In this document: positions 1 through 7,069 of the stretch, piece by piece
Layout of the letters: every line of letters begins with the position of its first letter
Numbering within the stretch: position 1 is the first letter of the stretch
Made by a program: the position numbers and the translations under genes
Notes under the pieces: model-generated
Told to the model about the DNA's origin: nothing
Database searches by the model: none
Seen by the model: the letters and a program-made list of their open reading frames with translations, nothing else
Source: Bacillota bacterium
GTDB lineage: Bacteria; Bacillota_A; Clostridia; DSM-8532
Assembly (NCBI GenBank): GCA_023424865.1
Contig: JAFADM010000377.1
Location: forward strand, 1 to 19,666
Reading direction: 5' to 3'
Length of the DNA: 19,666 nt

Positions 1-1
1 T

Positions 2-67
2 GAGGGCCAGTGGCGGTATTTAACTGAAAAGGAAATAAAGCAAGTCAGGAGCGGTGGTCATGAATAA
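2..67 (+). CDS. 3' end of an unknown upstream gene (partial)
   Basis: Reading from base 2, 21 sense codons run to a TAA at 65-67, giving a C-terminus that ends in TEKEIKQVRSGGHE. The other two forward frames are worse candidates, since frame 1 has stops at 1-3 and 25-27. The stop overlaps the next gene's ATG at 60, an arrangement typical of co-translated operon neighbours. No function can be assigned from 21 residues. The call rests only on the open frame and the overlap. Confidence 0.5.
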   Translation, partial: EGQWRYLTEKEIKQVRSGGHE

Positions 68-962
68 AGGCATACCCGGCGCCCGTTCAGGGGGCGGAAA
101 GGTCAAATCCATTGTTTATTATTTAAAGGATGCCATTAAGTTTTACGATACGGAAAACCCCTGGGTGGCCCGAATTCTTTTTGTAGTGATGCTGGGAATT
201 ATATTTGGAAGCTACTGGCTGACCAGCCCATTCACACAGACGTTTTTTGAAAACGCCAAGAGCTTTAGCACTTATATGAAAGAAAATGGCGTGGCGGCTA
301 TCGGCCCCTCAATGTTAAGCGTTCAGCCCTATCTGGACATGCTCAGGCCTCTTCTGATGGTTATGCTCATATTGGGTGGGGTTCAGGTGCTGAACTATTT
401 TATAGGAATGGTTTACGGAACCTATTATTACTCCGGCCTTACACATCCTGAGACAAGCCTCAGGGAAAGGCTTATGCTTTTTGTGAGCCGGCTGCCCAAG
501 CTCATTGTTTTTAACATCCTTTTCTATCTTGCCTTCGGGGTGGCTATCGGAGCTTATGTCATTATAACAGCGCTGCTGACCATGCTGTTTCCTTTGTTTG
601 CAGTCCTTATTCTGATGTCTTCGGTGCTCATACTTATTGTCAGCGCATTGTTTGTTTTCAAGGATTATCTAATAATCGAGTTTAATCCTTCCCTAAAGCT
701 TAACCTTCGTAAAACTCTGGATATAACTAAAAATTCTAAGAAAAATATTATTATCAACGTGACCTGGCCAATTTGTATTCAGTGGCTGTTAAGCGGGCTT
801 ATTGCCGATGTGGGCGATGCCGTTTTAGCCATGTTTATTGCTTCCTTCCTGGAGGCTGTGCTCCAGCTTATAAGGCAGCGGCTTGTGGTACTTATGTTTA
901 TGGATGCGGCCTGCATGGAGCGAAAGGATATTCGCCACGATCCGGAAGAATGGTCGGAATAA
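60..962 (+). CDS. Multi-pass membrane protein of unknown function
   Basis: This 300-residue protein has about six hydrophobic segments: around residues 40-57, 95-122, 148-200 (two to three spans) and 235-275. Loops are short and the C-terminus is acidic (DPEEWSE). I do not recognise the family; a generic integral membrane protein or transporter-like subunit is all that can be said. I start it at ATG 60 because AGGAG at 47-51 sits 8 bases upstream. The in-frame GTG at 54 would be only 2 bases from that site. The gene overlaps the stop of the preceding partial gene, so it is probably the last gene of an operon that begins outside the window. glyA downstream has its own promoter. Confidence 0.7.
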   Translation: MNKGIPGARSGGGKVKSIVYYLKDAIKFYDTENPWVARILFVVMLGIIFGSYWLTSPFTQTFFENAKSFSTYMKENGVAAIGPSMLSVQPYLDMLRPLLMVMLILGGVQVLNYFIGMVYGTYYYSGLTHPETSLRERLMLFVSRLPKLIVFNILFYLAFGVAIGAYVIITALLTMLFPLFAVLILMSSVLILIVSALFVFKDYLIIEFNPSLKLNLRKTLDITKNSKKNIIINVTWPICIQWLLSGLIADVGDAVLAMFIASFLEAVLQLIRQRLVVLMFMDAACMERKDIRHDPEEWSE

Positions 963-981
963 CTCGCTGCCGTTGTAATGA

Positions 982-1018
982 TTGACACTTTCCGCGTTTG
1001 AAATGTATAATTATACAT
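982..1018 (+). promoter_or_regulatory. Housekeeping promoter of glyA with palindrome over the -10
   Basis: TTGACA at 982-987 and TATAAT at 1006-1011 are separated by 18 bases, so both hexamers match the sigma-A consensus exactly. The -10 lies within a perfect 16-bp palindrome, ATGTATAATTATACAT at 1003-1018, which would also cover the expected transcription start. The predicted 5' leader before the glyA ATG at 1037 is only about 20 bases. The hexamers are seen directly. An operator role for the palindrome is inference. Confidence 0.85.
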
Positions 1019-1036
1019 ATTAGGAGGACTGAAAAA

Positions 1037-2278
1037 ATGCTTGAATTCAACAAGATTTTAAAGGCAGATCCGGAAACGGCCGAGGCTATTCAGGCTGAGC
1101 TTGCCCGTCAACAAAATAAAATTGAGCTTATTGCTTCCGAGAACTTTGTAAGCGAAGCGGTACTGGAGGCTGCCGGCACCCCGCTTACCAATAAATATGC
1201 CGAGGGCTATCCTTCCAAAAGGTATTATGGCGGCTGCGAGCATGTGGATGTAGTTGAATCCCTGGCCATTGCCAGAGCCAAGGAGCTTTTTGGTGCCGAG
1301 CATGCCAATGTGCAGCCCCATTCGGGAGCTCAGGCCAATATGGCTGTTTTCTTTGCCATGCTGAGCCCAGGGGATGTCTTTATGGGAATGAATCTGGCTC
1401 ACGGAGGACATCTGAGCCATGGCATGCATCTTAATATGTCAGGCAAGTATTTTAAACCCGTTGCCTACGGCGTAAGGGAAGAGGACGGGCATATCGATTA
1501 TGATGCGCTTCGGAAAACAGCCCTGGAATGCAAGCCTAAAATGATTGTGGCAGGTGCCAGCGCCTACTCCCGCGTTATTGATTTTGAAGCCTTCCGCCGC
1601 ATTGCGGACGAGGTTGGGGCTTATCTTATGGTGGATATGGCCCATATTGCCGGACTTGTTGCAGCAGGTGTTCATCCCAGTCCTGTTCCTTATGCGGATT
1701 TTGTAACAACCACTACCCACAAAACCCTCAGAGGCCCTCGTGGCGGCATGATCCTTTGCAAGGAGAAATATGCCAAGGATATCGACAGAGCGGTTTTCCC
1801 GGGCATTCAGGGCGGTCCTCTTATGCATATTATCGCGGCCAAGGCTGTGTGCCTGAAGGAAGCGCTAAGTGACAGCTTTAAGGCTTATCAGTCTCAGGTG
1901 GTTAAAAATGCCGTTGCCCTCTCTCAAGCCCTCACGGAAAGAGGTTTTACCATTGTATCCGGCGGTACCGACAATCACCTCATGCTGGTGGATCTCACAA
2001 GCAAAAACGTTACCGGTAAAGAGGCTCAGTTCCTTTTAGATGAGGTACTCATCACCGTTAACAAAAACGGCATACCTTTTGACAAGCTGAGCCCTGCCGT
2101 AACCAGCGGTATTCGTATAGGAACTCCTGCGGTCACAACCAGAGGCATGAAGGAAGCCGACATGTCGGAAATTGCCGATTTAATTGAAGCCGCTCTCAGC
2201 GGTGAATTTGAAGCCAGAAAAGTGGAGATTATAGAGAGGGTTGGTCAACTTTCAAAGCGTTTTCCGCTTTATGTATAA
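1037..2278 (+). CDS. glyA: Serine hydroxymethyltransferase
   Basis: This PLP enzyme interconverts serine plus tetrahydrofolate with glycine plus 5,10-methylene-tetrahydrofolate, supplying one-carbon units in the cytoplasm. The 413-residue protein is full length for the bacterial family. The N-terminal [11 protein letters not shown] motif, the [12 protein letters not shown] segment and the PLP-lysine motif [14 protein letters not shown] are all present. The Schiff-base lysine is K229, the same number as in E. coli GlyA. I start at ATG 1037, behind AGGAGG at 1022-1027. A longer frame back to 998 would begin upstream of the promoter -10 and cannot be the start. The gene looks monocistronic. Confidence 0.97.
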   Translation: MLEFNKILKADPETAEAIQAELARQQNKIELIASENFVSEAVLEAAGTPLTNKYAEGYPSKRYYGGCEHVDVVESLAIARAKELFGAEHANVQPHSGAQANMAVFFAMLSPGDVFMGMNLAHGGHLSHGMHLNMSGKYFKPVAYGVREEDGHIDYDALRKTALECKPKMIVAGASAYSRVIDFEAFRRIADEVGAYLMVDMAHIAGLVAAGVHPSPVPYADFVTTTTHKTLRGPRGGMILCKEKYAKDIDRAVFPGIQGGPLMHIIAAKAVCLKEALSDSFKAYQSQVVKNAVALSQALTERGFTIVSGGTDNHLMLVDLTSKNVTGKEAQFLLDEVLITVNKNGIPFDKLSPAVTSGIRIGTPAVTTRGMKEADMSEIADLIEAALSGEFEARKVEIIERVGQLSKRFPLYV

Positions 2279-2356
2279 AAAAACAGCCCGTTGATTTTTT
2301 GCCTATGGAAGACTTCTCCGTATTCAAGACTTTTATGGAGTTTTAGCGGGTTTTGA

Positions 2357-2385
2357 TTGACAAAGCATAGGCGTATGAGTATAAT
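2357..2385 (+). promoter_or_regulatory. Consensus promoter for the DUF177-rpmF operon
   Basis: TTGACA at 2357-2362 and TATAAT at 2380-2385 are spaced by 17 bases, a textbook sigma-A promoter. Transcription should begin near 2391-2393. It therefore serves the small leader ORF, the DUF177 gene and rpmF. The perfect match suggests strong constitutive transcription, as expected for a ribosomal protein operon. Confidence 0.88.
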
Positions 2386-2415
2386 ATTGCATGTTGACCT
2401 TCCAGGAGGCAAATC

Positions 2416-2445
2416 ATGTCTTTTTTAGGAGGGGGATTTTTATGA
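2416..2445 (+). CDS. Nine-codon leader ORF overlapping the DUF177 start
   Basis: ATG 2416 follows AGGAGG (2404-2409) at a 6-base spacing and encodes MSFLGGGFL, ending at TGA 2443-2445. That stop overlaps the ATG of the next gene (2442) in an ATGA junction. The second Shine-Dalgarno, AGGAGGGGG, lies inside the mini-ORF. The arrangement suggests translational coupling. The peptide could equally be a chance product of a duplicated ribosome site. Seen in sequence; function inferred. Confidence 0.4.
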   Translation: MSFLGGGFL

Positions 2446-2966
2446 AGCTGGACATTTTACCCATTGTCAAAAACGAAGGTGGCTCATTGTCCATAAATGA
2501 GATCGGCAAGCTGAGTGAACTGGAATCAGGATTAGGAAACGTCTTTTTTGACGGGCCTGTCGAATTTCAGGGAACCATTAAAAACAACAATGGCATGCTT
2601 GTTCTCAGGGGAGTTGCCAAAACCCATTATCACACCCAGTGTGATCGATGCGGCGAAAAGATGGACAGGGAACTGGCCGTTAATGTCAATGAGGAAATTG
2701 TTAAAAGAGCGGATGAAGAATCCGAGGAAGATGCGGAAGCATTTAACCAGGAGCGGTACACCTTTGGAGGAAATATCCTCGAACTGGATGGGATATTAAC
2801 AGATAGTATTTTACTGAAAGTTCCCATGTCCCATTTGTGCCGTGAAGAATGCCCCGGGCTCTGTCCTGAGTGCGGTGCCAGGTTAAGTGAAGGTGACTGC
2901 GGTTGCGACCGCAAAAAGCCTGTAGATCCGCGGCTTGAAGCGTTGAAAAATTTAATGGATGAATAA
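2442..2966 (+). CDS. YceD/DUF177 family protein
   Basis: This 174-residue cytoplasmic protein belongs to the family encoded directly upstream of rpmF in most bacteria (YceD in E. coli, YlbN in B. subtilis). The family is linked to 23S rRNA or L32-related ribosome biogenesis. Cysteines resemble zinc ligands: C67/C70 (CDRC), C133/C137, C141/C144 (CPEC) and C153/C155. A strongly acidic stretch (residues 91-99) precedes the second cysteine block. The start at 2442 follows a long AGGAGGGGG site. An in-frame ATG at 2391 lies at the predicted transcription start without a ribosome site and is rejected. It is co-transcribed with rpmF, 51 bases downstream. Confidence 0.9.
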   Translation: MKLDILPIVKNEGGSLSINEIGKLSELESGLGNVFFDGPVEFQGTIKNNNGMLVLRGVAKTHYHTQCDRCGEKMDRELAVNVNEEIVKRADEESEEDAEAFNQERYTFGGNILELDGILTDSILLKVPMSHLCREECPGLCPECGARLSEGDCGCDRKKPVDPRLEALKNLMDE

Positions 2967-3017
2967 GTGAAGCGTTATTGCGGTTCACATGAAACAGCCT
3001 GAACGGAGGTGTTACAA

Positions 3018-3203
3018 ATGGCAGTACCTAAGAGTAAAGTATCCAAGCAAAGAAAGCATAAAAGAAGGACTCATTACAAGCTTTCCGCGCCTAATCTGGT
3101 GGCGTGCAAAAAATGCCACGCTCTCAAACTTCCCCATGTAGTTTGTAAAGAATGCGGTTCTTATGACGGTAAGGAAGTTGTTAAAACTGAAGAGAGCAAG
3201 TAA
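3018..3203 (+). CDS. rpmF: 50S ribosomal protein L32
   Basis: This 61-residue large-subunit protein begins MAVPKSKVSKQRKHKRR, a typical basic L32 N-terminus. It carries a four-cysteine zinc ribbon at C30/C33 and C43/C46, so it is the zinc-binding (C+) form. ATG 3018 is preceded by GGAGGTG at 3004-3010. An in-frame ATG at 3009 is too close to that site. It follows the DUF177 gene as in most bacteria. A strong terminator ends the operon at about 3318, so the plsX/fabH genes often found next are absent here. Confidence 0.97.
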   Translation: MAVPKSKVSKQRKHKRRTHYKLSAPNLVACKKCHALKLPHVVCKECGSYDGKEVVKTEESK

Positions 3204-3267
3204 TGTCTCCGTGACATTCTCTGACCTGTCCACAGGGCAGGGAAGGAGAGCTCAGCAAAGTTAAATG

Positions 3268-3318
3268 ATAGCAGCATCTGGCCGAACAATGAATTCGGCT
3301 GGGGTGCTGTTATTTTTT
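3268..3318 (+). terminator. Rho-independent terminator after rpmF
   Basis: A long imperfect hairpin pairs 3268-3286 with 3294-3313. Its inner arms are GCCGAA and TTCGGC and its outer arms ATAGCAGC and GCTGTTAT. It is followed by a run of T at 3313-3318. It closes the DUF177-rpmF transcript. Confidence 0.85.
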
Positions 3319-3432
3319 GTATTGAAAAGTATAACTTTAAAAAAGAATCTGTAAATTCACAAAATTTTAATAACAACCTGGGGCTATGCTGAATATACTG
3401 TAATGACAGGAGCTGGCACGGAGGTTATGCAC

Positions 3433-3504
3433 ATGCGAATAATAGTGCTTAAGATGCCCGGATTCCTGGGAGGAATACTCAGGCGTTTTTTTCGAATCCA
3501 CTAG
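3433..3504 (+). CDS. spoVM: Stage V sporulation protein M (small membrane-binding peptide)
   Basis: This 23-codon ORF contains KMPGFLGGILRRFF, which matches the SpoVM pattern K-x-P-x-F-L-G-G-I-[VL]-R known from B. subtilis. SpoVM is an amphipathic helix that binds the convex forespore membrane, recruits the SpoIVA coat base and is needed for spore cortex and coat assembly. ATG 3433 follows GGAGG at 3420-3424, spaced 8 bases. Convergent rpmB directly downstream matches the B. subtilis spoVM-rpmB order. I could not identify a convincing sigma-E promoter. The gene is short enough to be missed by length-based gene calling, and it marks the organism as a spore former. Confidence 0.93.
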   Translation: MRIIVLKMPGFLGGILRRFFRIH

Positions 3505-3516
3505 CGTGGGCATGCA

Positions 3517-3554
3517 AAAATAAAAAATGTGGTTAAAACCACATTTTTTATTTT
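3517..3554. terminator. Bidirectional terminator between spoVM and rpmB
   Basis: A perfect 17-bp inverted repeat pairs 3517-3533 with 3538-3554 around a 4-base loop. The stem core is AATGTGGT/ACCACATT, with A-rich and T-rich outer arms. Either strand therefore ends in a U-rich tail, fitting convergent spoVM (+) and rpmB (-). Confidence 0.9.
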
Positions 3555-3598
3555 GCTATGTCTAAAAACATATTATCTCAATTATTCATAAGAGGTGT

Positions 3599-3784
3599 TT
3601 ATGCTTTGGACAACCTGCTGGAACGCAGGCACTTGGCGCAAATATTCAAGCTCTTGGAGACCCCGTCCAGCTCAACCCGTACTTTCTTTACATTGGGCTT
3701 CCAGACACGGTTTGTCTTTCTGTTCGAGTGACTGACTTTCAAGCCGAAATGCTGGCCTTTGTTACAAACTTCGCACTTTGCCAT
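3599..3784 (-). CDS. rpmB: 50S ribosomal protein L28
   Basis: This 61-residue L28 begins MAKCEVCNKGQHFGLKVSHS and carries the zinc-type cysteine pairs C4/C7 and C49/C52. SNRKTNRVWKPNVKKVRV is the family signature. The start at 3784 has a GGGGAGGTG site just upstream on the minus strand, so the longer frame from 3808 is not needed. It is convergent with spoVM, as in B. subtilis. The yloU/asp23-yloV genes commonly beyond rpmB are not present here. Confidence 0.97.
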   Translation of the reverse strand: MAKCEVCNKGQHFGLKVSHSNRKTNRVWKPNVKKVRVELDGVSKSLNICAKCLRSSRLSKA

Positions 3785-3948
3785 TGCTAACACCTCCCCG
3801 TATTCCACGTACGCACCTTATACTACGATGGATATCGTTATTATTGTAATCTTTACTTTGATAACAGCAAGAAATATTTTACCACACAAATGCAAGACCT
3901 GGCAAGAAGTTTTGTAAAAAACATCGCTGCATAAAGATTTTTGCCCGG

Positions 3949-4281
3949 TTATTTAAATATCATCACATTGCCTATGTAAGGCAGTTCCTTTGCTCTTCCG
4001 TTAAATGTGGTAACAAGGCAGTAAATGGTGCATCCAAATATGAGGAAGCCTAAGATAGTGGCAAGTGTGCCGCCGATAAACGGAAGAAATCTTAAAATAA
4101 AACCGCCTGCCACACCTATTAACCACAGTAGAAGAGATTGGCTGGCGTGAAATTTGCCGAAGGATGAGCCGGGGCATGCAATCAGCGGCAAGAAGAAAAG
4201 CAAATAAGCAAGGCCTGCAAGGGCTTTGTTCTTCTCAATATCCTCGGGAAGAAAGTCGGTTGTACGATCCTGTATGTTCAT
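3949..4281 (-). CDS. DUF4870-like small membrane protein
   Basis: This 110-residue protein has three hydrophobic segments, around residues 20-37, 48-66 and 68-92. The KFHASQSLLLWLIG stretch resembles the 'FHA-x-QA-L' signature of DUF4870/TIC20-like membrane proteins. The polar N-terminus contains FLPEDIEKNKALAGLAYLLFF. The role of the family is not established. The start ATG at 4281 has a modest AAAGGA site about 11 bases upstream. The 75-base gap from the exporter gene leaves it unclear whether they share a transcript. Confidence 0.75.
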   Translation of the reverse strand: MNIQDRTTDFLPEDIEKNKALAGLAYLLFFLPLIACPGSSFGKFHASQSLLLWLIGVAGGFILRFLPFIGGTLATILGFLIFGCTIYCLVTTFNGRAKELPYIGNVMIFK

Positions 4282-4356
4282 TGTGCTTCACTATCCTTTC
4301 ATTAAGTTATATTCTTTATTGTAGACGGTATTGGATGAAAATGCAAAACTTCTTTA

Positions 4357-5049
4357 TTAGCGTACCTTCTTTTTTTTCTGCATGAATAAAAGTACGGTGC
4401 CTGCGATAAGAGAAAATAAAAAGAGTGCTCCGATGATGATAAGGCTTGTATTTTTTTCAATGCCATAGTTGCGTGTAAGAGCCGTGTAGCCGTTAAAGAG
4501 GCCAAAAGCCACGAATAGGCATGCGGACGCCATTGCCATAATGTTTTTGGGTACATGGCGCAAGATAAGAGCTCCTGCCACAAGGCCCAGGCTGTCGGCT
4601 GCAATGAGGCCTGCGCCGGAACCTAAAAAGACACTGAAGGGCTTTTCATGATAAACCGCTGCGAAGGAAAAGGTGGATAGCTGAGTTTTATCTCCCAGCT
4701 CGGCAAAGAAAAAAGCCAGCGAAATGGCTGCAATAGCGGCCGTACCGGTCTGCCCCTGCTTGTTTTCTTCCGCTTTTTCCGGCCAAAGGGACAGAAGTCC
4801 AAAAAAGATGAACAGAAGGGCAGCCCCGGCCTGTATTCCGTCGTGAAGGACTTTTATGCCGCCGATAACCGTTCCCAGAAGCACTGCCAGCAGATTAAGA
4901 AAGAAAACACCGATGACGATTCCCAAAAAAACCTGACCCGGTTTGTAGCGTGAAGCAAGGGCCATAACGAGAAACTGAGTTTTATCGCCCATTTCCATGA
5001 CCAATACCATAAAAAAGGTGGTAAGAAAAATACCGGCATCCACTAACAT
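4357..5049 (-). CDS. GDT1/UPF0016 (TMEM165) family cation exporter, probably Mn2+
   Basis: This 230-residue inner-membrane protein has two repeats of the family hallmark E-x-G-D-K-T: E19-M-G-D-K-T and E116-L-G-D-K-T. Each lies in the first helix of one half, giving the inverted-repeat fold of about six spans. The acidic linker, residues 88-100, separates the halves, and the C-terminus is basic (QKKKKVR). Family members (yeast Gdt1, human TMEM165, bacterial MneA) move Mn2+ and/or Ca2+ out of the cytoplasm. The start ATG at 5049 has an AAGGAAA site. The gap to the Smr gene is only 62 bases, too short for a yybP-ykoY Mn2+ riboswitch, so co-transcription from the Smr promoter is plausible. Confidence 0.92.
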   Translation of the reverse strand: MLVDAGIFLTTFFMVLVMEMGDKTQFLVMALASRYKPGQVFLGIVIGVFFLNLLAVLLGTVIGGIKVLHDGIQAGAALLFIFFGLLSLWPEKAEENKQGQTGTAAIAAISLAFFFAELGDKTQLSTFSFAAVYHEKPFSVFLGSGAGLIAADSLGLVAGALILRHVPKNIMAMASACLFVAFGLFNGYTALTRNYGIEKNTSLIIIGALFLFSLIAGTVLLFMQKKKKVR

Positions 5050-5111
5050 GTAAATGTTTCCTTTTCCAGTATGTCTATTTATTAAATTTGATGCACGGCC
5101 AAAGTCAATTA

Positions 5112-5459
5112 TTACAAAAGTACAATTGTAATCCCATTATTAAATCGGCCTAAATCCTTGTCACTGCGCAGTGAATTGCAGGCATCCAGCATTTTAAGGG
5201 TGTCTGGGGAGAATATTTCGAAGTGTTCGCCGGGTACATAAAGCTTGACCTTTCCCTTAGCCTTCATGTGTTCCAGCTCCTTGCGTATGACGGTACGAAG
5301 CACACCGCCTGTTCCGGATGAACCATAGCCGTGGATAAGCTTTAAGGCTTTTGCACCGTATGCCCGGTAGCGGGCCATTTCAGAAGCCAGCCTTCTAAGG
5401 GCTGCATCTCCGGTTGGACGACCTTCTTCAAGATTTATTGTTACTACTTCAAGTGCCAT
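5112..5459 (-). CDS. Stand-alone Smr-domain protein
   Basis: This 115-residue protein is built around an Smr (MutS2 C-terminal type) domain. The signature LIHGYGSSGTGGVLR lies at residues 41-55, after a short N-terminal VVTINLEEGRPTGDAA strand-helix. Smr domains are nucleic-acid nicking or RNA-cleaving modules. Small single-domain versions are common in clostridia, but their targets are mostly unknown. ATG 5459 is preceded by an AAGGAAGA site. A plausible promoter lies just upstream, divergent from the DUF1887 gene. Confidence 0.85.
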   Translation of the reverse strand: MALEVVTINLEEGRPTGDAALRRLASEMARYRAYGAKALKLIHGYGSSGTGGVLRTVIRKELEHMKAKGKVKLYVPGEHFEIFSPDTLKMLDACNSLRSDKDLGRFNNGITIVLL

Positions 5460-5485
5460 GTTTATTCTTCCTTCTTTTTTTTAAT

Positions 5486-5513
5486 ACTATAACACGAAAC
5501 CTAAAGACAGCAA
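5486..5513 (-). promoter_or_regulatory. Candidate promoter for the Smr gene
   Basis: On the minus strand, TTGCTG (5508-5513) and TATAGT (5486-5491) are spaced by 16 bases. The -10 is one base off consensus and the -35 is weak. It lies about 27 bases from the Smr ATG, in the divergent gap with the DUF1887 gene. Confidence 0.45.
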
Positions 5514-5553
5514 AAGGCGGTTAGAAAACGCCGGAACGAAGGAGGAAAAATTT

Positions 5554-6837
5554 TTGGCTCAGAGGGAAGACAGGGAGGACGGTATTAAACCTGAATCATT
5601 GATTTGCTTTACCAACGGCAACGAGCTTCATATTGCCATCAGTGCCCTAATCCTTAAGCCGGCCGGAGCGCTTTATGTGGTTCCAGGCCCGGGAGAAAGC
5701 GATTTTTTAAATGGTATAGATGAGCTTTTGGGGGATAAGAAGCTTTCCTGTAAATTAGAGCTCCGTTCCGGCGATGAACTTATTGAATGCGTGAGAAAAC
5801 ATGTCGGTAACGAGACACGGGAGCCCCAAGCAGAGGGGCAGAATGGGGGAAGGCGGCTGAAAACAGCCGTTCTGGTGAATGAATGTGAGGGTATGGAGCA
5901 ATTTGCAGTGCTGATGGCTGCAGCTTCCGGCGGAGCCCCCCTGTTTTATTGTGACACGGCGGAGGGACAGGTTTATTGTCTGGGAGGTTTAATGCCCAAG
6001 TCAATCGGCAAACCGGGAGAACAGAGCACCAAGAATTGGCTGGAGGAAGGCCTGGCCGGCTTGAAGGATCTCAAGCCTGTAGAGGGCGGGCCTGTAGAGC
6101 TTCGGGTGGAGGAAATTCTGGAGGTGTCCGGCTTCAGTGTGGAGCATTCGGCGGAGGAGCTTATGAAAAGTCCTTCGGTAGGTCATATGCTGGCCTATAT
6201 TACAGAGGATCCAAAAAGGTGGCAGGAGATCCGTAAAAGCATCAAAAACAACCATGAAACCCATGGCGATTGGATCTATTTCGGTATGAAGCACCGGGTT
6301 TCCCATGGAGAAGCTTCTCCTTTAAAGCATTTTACGGACTTTCTGGAGAAGAGGGAATATCTTAAGGAAAAAATTATTACCAGCAACAGGGTTATGCTCA
6401 AGATTCCCGATCCTTACATCCGAAGCTTTATTCAAATCACAGGACTCTGGCTTGAGGCCCTGACCTACAGGATGATATACGAGCTCCCCTTTATCGACGA
6501 TATAAAGGCGGATGTGCGTTTCCTCTGGGGTGATCCGCCCTGTGCCGTGGAGAATGAAATTGATGTTATGGCGGCTGCCGACTCCCGGTTGATTCTGGTC
6601 TCCTGTAAGGACGTGGACAGCTTTTCCACCAATATGCTCAACGAGCTTGAGGTATATTCCCGAAGGGTGGCAGGGAGTAAGGCCGTTAGAATACTGGTAA
6701 CTGCAAAAAAGCCCGGTGGCCCCCATATGTATCAGCGAGCCGAGGCTATGAATATTCGGATTATATGGTATAACACCGATCCGGAAGGCTTTTCGGGAAA
6801 AATAAAAAAGGTTCTGGAGGAGGAGCTGAAAAAGTAA
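5554..6837 (+). CDS. DUF1887 / Card1-like CARF-nuclease protein
   Basis: This 427-residue protein matches the DUF1887 layout. A Rossmann-like CARF N-terminus contains LICFTNGNELHIAISAL (residues 16-32), AVLVNECEGMEQFAVLMAAA and FYCDTAEGQVYCL. A middle helical region, about 190-290, follows. The C-terminal PD-(D/E)xK nuclease core has GLWLE (E301), NEIDV (E335, D337) and SCK (K352), then a conserved NELEVYSRR helix. Card1 and Can2 are CRISPR ancillary nucleases activated by cyclic oligoadenylate. Here the usual G-G-T-K ligand motif is replaced by ECEGMEQ, and no cas gene is visible. The start is TTG 5554, 8 bases after GGAGG (5541-5545). Nuclease residues look intact; the activating ligand is unknown. 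It is a monocistronic unit closed by a terminator. Confidence 0.82.
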   Translation: MAQREDREDGIKPESLICFTNGNELHIAISALILKPAGALYVVPGPGESDFLNGIDELLGDKKLSCKLELRSGDELIECVRKHVGNETREPQAEGQNGGRRLKTAVLVNECEGMEQFAVLMAAASGGAPLFYCDTAEGQVYCLGGLMPKSIGKPGEQSTKNWLEEGLAGLKDLKPVEGGPVELRVEEILEVSGFSVEHSAEELMKSPSVGHMLAYITEDPKRWQEIRKSIKNNHETHGDWIYFGMKHRVSHGEASPLKHFTDFLEKREYLKEKIITSNRVMLKIPDPYIRSFIQITGLWLEALTYRMIYELPFIDDIKADVRFLWGDPPCAVENEIDVMAAADSRLILVSCKDVDSFSTNMLNELEVYSRRVAGSKAVRILVTAKKPGGPHMYQRAEAMNIRIIWYNTDPEGFSGKIKKVLEEELKK

Positions 6838-6867
6838 ATTTGACAAAATTTCTACAATATCAATCTT

Positions 6868-6918
6868 AAAAAAGACAGGTCAGTGACACCAAACGGTGTT
6901 GGATGAACCGTCTTTTTT
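6868..6918 (+). terminator. Terminator after the DUF1887 gene
   Basis: AAAAAAGAC (6868-6876) pairs with GTCTTTTTT (6910-6918). An inner hairpin pairs ACACC with GGTGT across AAAC, around 6886-6899. The 3' T-run makes it a typical intrinsic terminator separating this gene from locus A. Confidence 0.8.
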
Positions 6919-6970
6919 CTGTGGAATTCAACCTGTGAGTTACAGTAAGTAAAGGCATGTGAATAAATGT

Positions 6971-7000
6971 TTTACAGTTCAAACCCGAATAAGTTATGAT
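6971..7000 (+). promoter_or_regulatory. Promoter of the locus A regulator
   Basis: TTTACA (6971-6976) and TATGAT (6995-7000) are spaced by 18 bases, each one base off the sigma-A consensus. It predicts a transcription start near 7007. This argues against a GTG start at 6959 for the regulator and for one at 7058 or 7070. Confidence 0.6.
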
Positions 7001-7069
7001 AAGAGGGAGGCGTGCCAGCTAAGCGGATACATTAAACAAAAGGCCGTTACAGGGGAAATGAGGAATGGG

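Noticed and set aside
3266..3355. 29-codon ORF after rpmF
   Set aside because: It runs straight through the rpmF terminator hairpin and its nearest ribosome-like site is too far away.
5050..5111. Possible yybP-ykoY Mn2+ riboswitch before the GDT1-type exporter
   Set aside because: The gap is only 62 bases, and the conserved riboswitch core is not visible there.
6959..7069. N-terminal extension of the locus A regulator from GTG 6959
   Set aside because: It overlaps a good promoter (6971-7000) and adds a polar 37-residue stretch before TM1. ATG 7070, with GAGGA upstream, is better.
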